Assembly: GCA_022704925.1 (NCBI GenBank)
Contig: JAKJFK010000065.1
Span: forward strand, 1 to 8,773
Origin: a candidate division TA06 bacterium
GTDB lineage: Bacteria; Ratteibacteria; UBA8468; MWAK01
Direction: 5' to 3'
Length of the DNA stretch: 8,773 nt
Within the stretch, counting starts at the first letter, position 1; each line of letters opens with the position of its first letter. The position numbers were made by a program, and so were the translations under genes. This document shows positions 5,299 to 8,773 of the stretch, piece by piece. The notes beneath the pieces are model-generated. The model ran no database searches and had not been told where the DNA came from. It was given only the letters and a program-made list of their open reading frames with translations.

Positions 5299-8016
5299 TT
5301 ATCTGGAAACCTCGACCACCATCCGGGGCAGTTTCAGGTTTACGTAGTGCTTCTTGAGCGGCCGCCCCGGGTAGCCCCAGCCGGCGGCCGGCCGGTCGCC
5401 CGGGAAGGCCGGCTCCACCCGCGGCCCGGCATCGCCTTGGGTGAAGGCGAAATCCGGACCGCCGACGTTGTAGAGAAAATCCACGAAGAGCTGGTAGCGG
5501 CCCGGTTCCGAAAAGAAGACCTCGGCCGCCAGCTCCTGGCCGGCCAGCTCCGCCGCCCGGTAGGGCATCGCCTCCCGCTTCCCGTCCCGGACCAGGTAGA
5601 CCGGGAAACCCTCGATCGGCGCCGGGGCCCCCAGCGGCTGGCTGAGGACCGGCCGGCCGGTCTCGATGTTCACCGCCTGGAGGCGCCAGTATTCCAGAGT
5701 GGTGCCGGCCGTCCCGTGGGTGCCGGGCAGGATCATCTTCAAGTTCACCGGCACCGGCGCCCCGGCCTTCACCCGGCGCGGGGCCACCGCGTCCAGGCAG
5801 ACGGCCAGGTTGCTCTCGTTGCTGCCGTGGCGCAGGCGGGCCAGGCGCCGCCCGGGGTCCACCGCCTCCGGCCGCAACTGGGCCTCGCTGGGCGAATCCT
5901 TGGGTCCGGCCGCCGGCTTGAGCGGCTCGCGCAGTTTCATCAGCCCTTCCAGCTTCGGGGCCACGCTCGCCAGGGCCTTCTCCACCACCGCCCGCGAACC
6001 GAGCACCACCGCGCTGTACTGGTAGAGTTCCGGCACCGTGATCACCCCCCTCGAAACCTTGAGGCGGCCGGCGTACCCGTCGGGCGAAATCACGGCGCAG
6101 TCGGCCGCCCGCAGGTCCGAAGGCAGGGCGATTTTAACCTCCTTCTGAACCTGGCCGCCGTAATTGACCAGACCGATGACCAGGGCGTCCCCCTGGCGCG
6201 GCTGGCGCAGAACGTTGGCCATCACCAGCCCGCCGCGGCTCTCCGGAAGGCGGAAGGTACTGGCCAGGCAGGGCGCCAGCGCCGCGTTCAATTTCGCGTT
6301 GGACACCACCTGGTCGTCGAAGACCGCCAGCTCGCCCCGGCCGGACTTGACCCGGGCCTCTCCGAACCCGGCCGCGCCCAGTGCGCCGGCCAGCGGCTGG
6401 TCCGGCCGCCAGGGGTCGGCCCCGGATTCCTCCGGACTTATTAACCGGTATTGTGGCGGCTCCAGGATCGCGTCACCGATCAGCACCAGCCGGCCGCCGC
6501 CGGCCAGGTACCGCTGGAAACCGGCCACCTCTCCGGCATTGAACTCGCCGCCGGGCACCAGCACCGCCGCGTAACCGGCCACCAGGGCGGTCCGCGCGTC
6601 GGAAAGGTCATCCTCGATCAGGACGTCGTAGGGCAGGCCCAGTTCGTCCAGCTGCCGCCCCAGGTTAAAGGCGTCGATCAGGTTGCTGGCCACCAGGCCG
6701 CTGCGGATGTTGTAAAGGATCGCGATCCGGTTGGCCGGCTGGGCATTCTCGAGCAGGAACCCGTTGTTGTACTGGAAATCGGCGTACTCGAAGGCCCGGG
6801 TCCCGGCCTTCAGGCCGACGTAGGAGTGGTTCCCGTTGAGGGCCAGCGCCTCGCCCTCGGCCCGGGCGTTGGTGCCGTGCTTGCCGGTCGGCCGGCCGTG
6901 CATCGAGGCCATGCCGAACTTGATCGGAAGCGCGTGGCGGCCGCCGGTGAAGCGCTCCTCGAATTCGCACTGCACCCCGGGATAGTCCGAGGCCCGGTAA
7001 CGGTTGAAGATGTAAAGCTGGTTGGCCCCCCAGATGTGGGACAGTTTGCTGGCGTTGAGCATCACCGGGCAGACGCGCCGGCCGTTGAGGGCGGTGGTCA
7101 GGGGAATAATCTCAGGCGCCGAGTTCCTGATGTTCTCCTGGTGGAAATTTCGATACTGCTCAAAGTAGCGGCCGTAGGCGTCGGCCCAGAAGCGGCGCCA
7201 CTCGCGCCGCACCAACTCGCTCGGGTGGCTGGCCGGATCGGCGATCTCGAGGCCGAACTTCTCCTTGAAGTGGCCCTTCCAGACCCGCTGGGAAAACTCG
7301 GAAGCATCGGCCCAGAGTTGCGGGTTGTCGTACCAGACCGAGCTTATGTAGCCGAAGGACGGGTAGTACGCGTAGGGGGCCCCCTTCTTGCCGAAGCTGA
7401 CGTCGTCATTCTCCGGCGTGTAGGGGAACTGCGGATAGACGGGATTTGCCGGGCTGGCCGGGTCGTGGCGGCCCAGGATCGCCCGCGACTGCTCTTCCCG
7501 CATCCTCAGCAGCATCGGGCTCAAGGGATTGCCCATCTCGCGCTCGGTCAGGTTGTTGCCGAGGTACTCGACCATCAGCCGGCCGTCGCGCAGGACCGTG
7601 GCCGCCTCCCGGAACTTCGGGTCGCGGCTGAACCAGTTGAATTGCCAGTACCAGTCATGATCCACCCGGTAACGGTTGCCCTTGTAGACATCAAGCTGGC
7701 GCCTGACGATCGAGTCGGTGCCGAAGAACATGATCGCTTCCAGGCGCAGGTTGATCGGGATCCCCTGCCGCACCCGCTCGTTGACGATGGCGCCGGTAAC
7801 CGGCCGGGGACCGTGCAGGTGGGTCACCAGCGGCCAGCGGGCCATCTCCGGCGTGGTCGGATTGCTGTCGTGGTAGGCCCAGGTGAGCCGGCCCCGCTGC
7901 CCCCAGGCCGGCAGGTCGTCGGCCTGCACCTCCCAGTGGGCGGCCGCCGGCCGCGGCCGCAGGCAGGCAAGGGAAAACAGGATCAGCGCGATCGGCAAAA
8001 ATAACCTCAGGCTCAT
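5299..8016 (-). CDS. Exported GH42-like / clan GH-A-like protein with GATase-like module, function unknown
   Basis: The 905-residue protein begins with a signal peptide (about 1-26, cleavage after AAA). Residues about 40-425 resemble a GH42-type TIM barrel. The stretch 227-290 (VWYDNP, then a KEKFG element, then EWRRFWADAYGRYF) matches in layout the region after the acid/base in GH42 proteins, but the usual Asn-Glu pair is not seen. About 428-515 is a beta-galactosidase-trimerisation/GATase1-like module (RIAILYN, LDELGLPYDVLIEDD, GGGRLVLIGD). About 560-675 looks like a beta-sandwich, 690-735 a charged linker, and 740-905 an Ig-like C-terminal domain. AGAGGA 6 nt before the ATG supports the start. 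It is the first gene of the minus-strand cluster, under a predicted promoter 60-90 bp upstream. A lipoprotein alternative (Cys18) is weak. It could be an active glycosidase of an unnamed family or a non-catalytic glycan-binding relative. Confidence 0.78.
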   Translation of the reverse strand: MSLRLFLPIALILFSLACLRPRPAAAHWEVQADDLPAWGQRGRLTWAYHDSNPTTPEMARWPLVTHLHGPRPVTGAIVNERVRQGIPINLRLEAIMFFGTDSIVRRQLDVYKGNRYRVDHDWYWQFNWFSRDPKFREAATVLRDGRLMVEYLGNNLTEREMGNPLSPMLLRMREEQSRAILGRHDPASPANPVYPQFPYTPENDDVSFGKKGAPYAYYPSFGYISSVWYDNPQLWADASEFSQRVWKGHFKEKFGLEIADPASHPSELVRREWRRFWADAYGRYFEQYRNFHQENIRNSAPEIIPLTTALNGRRVCPVMLNASKLSHIWGANQLYIFNRYRASDYPGVQCEFEERFTGGRHALPIKFGMASMHGRPTGKHGTNARAEGEALALNGNHSYVGLKAGTRAFEYADFQYNNGFLLENAQPANRIAILYNIRSGLVASNLIDAFNLGRQLDELGLPYDVLIEDDLSDARTALVAGYAAVLVPGGEFNAGEVAGFQRYLAGGGRLVLIGDAILEPPQYRLISPEESGADPWRPDQPLAGALGAAGFGEARVKSGRGELAVFDDQVVSNAKLNAALAPCLASTFRLPESRGGLVMANVLRQPRQGDALVIGLVNYGGQVQKEVKIALPSDLRAADCAVISPDGYAGRLKVSRGVITVPELYQYSAVVLGSRAVVEKALASVAPKLEGLMKLREPLKPAAGPKDSPSEAQLRPEAVDPGRRLARLRHGSNESNLAVCLDAVAPRRVKAGAPVPVNLKMILPGTHGTAGTTLEYWRLQAVNIETGRPVLSQPLGAPAPIEGFPVYLVRDGKREAMPYRAAELAGQELAAEVFFSEPGRYQLFVDFLYNVGGPDFAFTQGDAGPRVEPAFPGDRPAAGWGYPGRPLKKHYVNLKLPRMVVEVSR

Positions 8017-8075
8017 TTTTTATCCTCTTCCTCGAGATCCCGGCGTGAAAAAGCGGGAAGGACTTTATTAATGTT

Positions 8076-8105
8076 AGCATAGCAACAAGGCCGTCCGGTT
8101 GTCAA
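8076..8105 (-). promoter_or_regulatory. Predicted sigma70-type promoter for the minus-strand glycosidase cluster
   Basis: Read on the minus strand, TTGACA (8105-8100, perfect -35 consensus) is followed by an 18-bp spacer and TATGCT (8081-8076, 4 of 6 matches to TATAAT). The predicted start near 8069 gives a leader of about 53 nt before the ATG at 8016. It lies in a locally AT-richer strip within GC-rich DNA. It is a prediction from pattern only. Confidence 0.55.
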
Positions 8106-8143
8106 AAAAAGCCGCGCCGGCGCCCGGAAACACGCGTCCGGCT

Positions 8144-8171
8144 TTGACATGACGCCTCTGATCGGGATAAA
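8144..8171 (+). promoter_or_regulatory. Predicted sigma70-type promoter for citramalate synthase, near-leaderless
   Basis: TTGACA (8144-8149, perfect consensus) is followed by a 16-bp spacer and GATAAA (8166-8171). An alternative -10 is TAAACT at 8168-8173 with an 18-bp spacer. Either places the transcription start at about 8178-8181, next to the ATG at 8182. No purine-rich Shine-Dalgarno stands before that ATG, which agrees with a leaderless or nearly leaderless message. The divergent promoter's -35 box is 38 bp away. Confidence 0.5.
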
Positions 8172-8181
8172 CTATCCCATC
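8160..8181. repeat. Inverted repeat over the -10 region of citramalate synthase, candidate operator
   Basis: GGGATA (8164-8169) and TATCCC (8173-8178) are perfect inverted arms around AAC. Allowing one unpaired C at 8163, outer GAT (8160-8162) and ATC (8179-8181) extend the arms to 9 bp. The element covers the predicted -10 box and start site and ends directly at the ATG, a placement typical of repressor operators. No regulator gene is in view, and coincidence is possible for a repeat this short. Confidence 0.4.
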
Positions 8182-8773
8182 ATGCCAAAACAGGATAAAG
8201 AGGCCGGGGCCCTGCAAAAAATCGAGGTTTACGACACCACCCTGCGGGACGGCAGCCAGGGGGAGCAGGTCTCCTTCTCCCTCGAGGACAAGCTCAAGCT
8301 CACCCGCAAGCTGGACGAGTTCGGCTTCGATTTCATCGAGGGCGGCTGGCCCGGCAGCAACGCCAAGGACGAGGAATTCTTCCGGGAGGTCCGGAAACTC
8401 GACCTCGCCCGGGCCAGGGTGGCCGCCTTCGGCAGCACCCGCCGGAACGGCGTGGCGCCGGCCCAGGATGAAAACCTCAACAAGCTGCTTTCGGCCGAGA
8501 CCGAAATCATCACCCTCTTCGGCAAGTCCTGGGACCTGCATGTCCGGAACGTGCTCCGGATCTCCCTGGAGGAGAACCTCGACCTGATCAGCGACTCGAT
8601 CGATTTCCTCAGGCGCCGGGGACGGCGGGTCTTCTTCGACGCCGAACACTTCTTCGACGGCTACCGGGAAAATCCCGCCTATGCCCTGAAATGCCTGGCC
8701 GCGGCCGACCAGGGCGGCGCCGAACGCCTGGTGCTGGCCGACACCAACGGCGGCTCCCTGCCCGACCAGGTCC
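8182..8773 (+). CDS. cimA: Citramalate synthase, N-terminal part (3' end beyond the window)
   Basis: The frame is open from the ATG at 8182 to the window end, giving 197 complete codons, somewhat over a third of the usual 500-550 residues. It begins the LeuA-like (DRE-TIM) acyl-CoA-condensing domain: YDTTLRDGSQGEQ at 17-29 holds the catalytic Arg22 and metal-ligand Asp23. IEGGWPGSNAKDEEFF (52-67) and FFDAEHFFDGY (151-161) are characteristic of the citramalate synthase subfamily rather than isopropylmalate or homocitrate synthase, and ADTNGG (186-191) is a conserved barrel motif. The enzyme condenses pyruvate and acetyl-CoA to citramalate, opening the threonine-independent route to 2-oxobutanoate and isoleucine. 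The HxH metal motif and C-terminal regulatory domain lie outside the window. An in-frame ATG at 8149 would add 11 residues, but it overlaps the predicted -35 box and has no Shine-Dalgarno. The gene is divergent from the glycosidase cluster and probably unrelated to it. Confidence 0.92.
   Translation, partial: MPKQDKEAGALQKIEVYDTTLRDGSQGEQVSFSLEDKLKLTRKLDEFGFDFIEGGWPGSNAKDEEFFREVRKLDLARARVAAFGSTRRNGVAPAQDENLNKLLSAETEIITLFGKSWDLHVRNVLRISLEENLDLISDSIDFLRRRGRRVFFDAEHFFDGYRENPAYALKCLAAADQGGAERLVLADTNGGSLPDQV

Noticed and set aside
2333-5357. Long plus-strand open frames (2333-3898 and 3768-5357, over 500 codons each)
   Set aside because: They lie antisense to the GH4 and enolase-superfamily genes, whose minus-strand translations carry full sets of family motifs. 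The plus-strand products are low-complexity, rich in Gly, Arg, Pro, Val and Gln, and match no family. They arise from GC-rich codon use removing antisense stops.
5230-8004. Plus-strand open frames 5230-6444 and 6451-8004
   Set aside because: These are antisense shadows of the 905-residue exported protein, with biased composition and no recognisable domain.
7950-8016. Lipoprotein signal (Leu-Ala-Cys18) in the 905-residue protein
   Set aside because: Positions -3 and -2 (Ser, Leu) do not fit the lipobox well, and a standard cleavage site after AAA at 24-26 explains the sequence better.
8149-8181. Upstream in-frame ATG at 8149 as the start of cimA
   Set aside because: It overlaps the end of the TTGACA box, has no Shine-Dalgarno, and would add residues before a core that in this family normally starts within a few residues of the Met. 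It is kept only as an alternative.
8074-8649. Minus-strand open frame of 191 codons spanning the intergenic region and the start of cimA
   Set aside because: It is antisense to clear citramalate synthase motifs and its start would lie inside cimA. It covers both predicted promoters and has no recognisable domain.

Overview
The window is GC-rich bacterial DNA (roughly two-thirds G+C by eye), densely coded. It holds four co-directional minus-strand genes and one divergent plus-strand gene. No mobile element, phage, RNA gene, CRISPR or plasmid signal is visible. The protein architectures (a multi-domain GHL10 protein, an exported GH42-like protein and a long enolase-superfamily protein) resemble those common in environmental polysaccharide degraders such as Planctomycetota, Verrucomicrobiota and Lentisphaerota. 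This taxonomic suggestion is an inference from family resemblance only.

Minus-strand cluster, in order of transcription (right to left): (1) a 905-residue exported GH42-like protein with a GATase-like module (8016-5299); (2) a 450-residue enolase-superfamily protein with muconate-lactonizing-type active-site residues (5270-3918); (3) a 454-residue GH4 NAD/Mn-dependent glycosidase of the alpha-galactosidase/alpha-galacturonidase type (3880-2516); (4) a secreted multi-domain GHL10 family protein (2451 to beyond position 1, truncated by the window). Gaps between genes are 28, 37 and 64 bp. Each gene has a Shine-Dalgarno sequence and no terminator is visible between them, so they look like one operon. 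A consensus-like promoter lies ahead of the first gene.

Plus strand: after a 165-bp divergent intergenic region lies the first third of citramalate synthase (cimA, from 8182 past the window end), a step of 2-oxobutanoate/isoleucine synthesis. It has its own promoter with a perfect TTGACA box. The predicted transcription start is only a few bases from the ATG, no Shine-Dalgarno is visible, and an inverted repeat covers the -10 region.

Working model (inference): the cluster is a small carbohydrate cassette. Two exported glycosidase-like proteins would act on an extracellular glycan, GH4 would split the imported oligosaccharide in the cytoplasm, and the enolase-superfamily enzyme would dehydrate, epimerise or cycloisomerise a sugar-acid-like product. 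No transporter, regulator or kinase is in view, and the substrate is unknown. cimA is probably an unrelated housekeeping neighbour.
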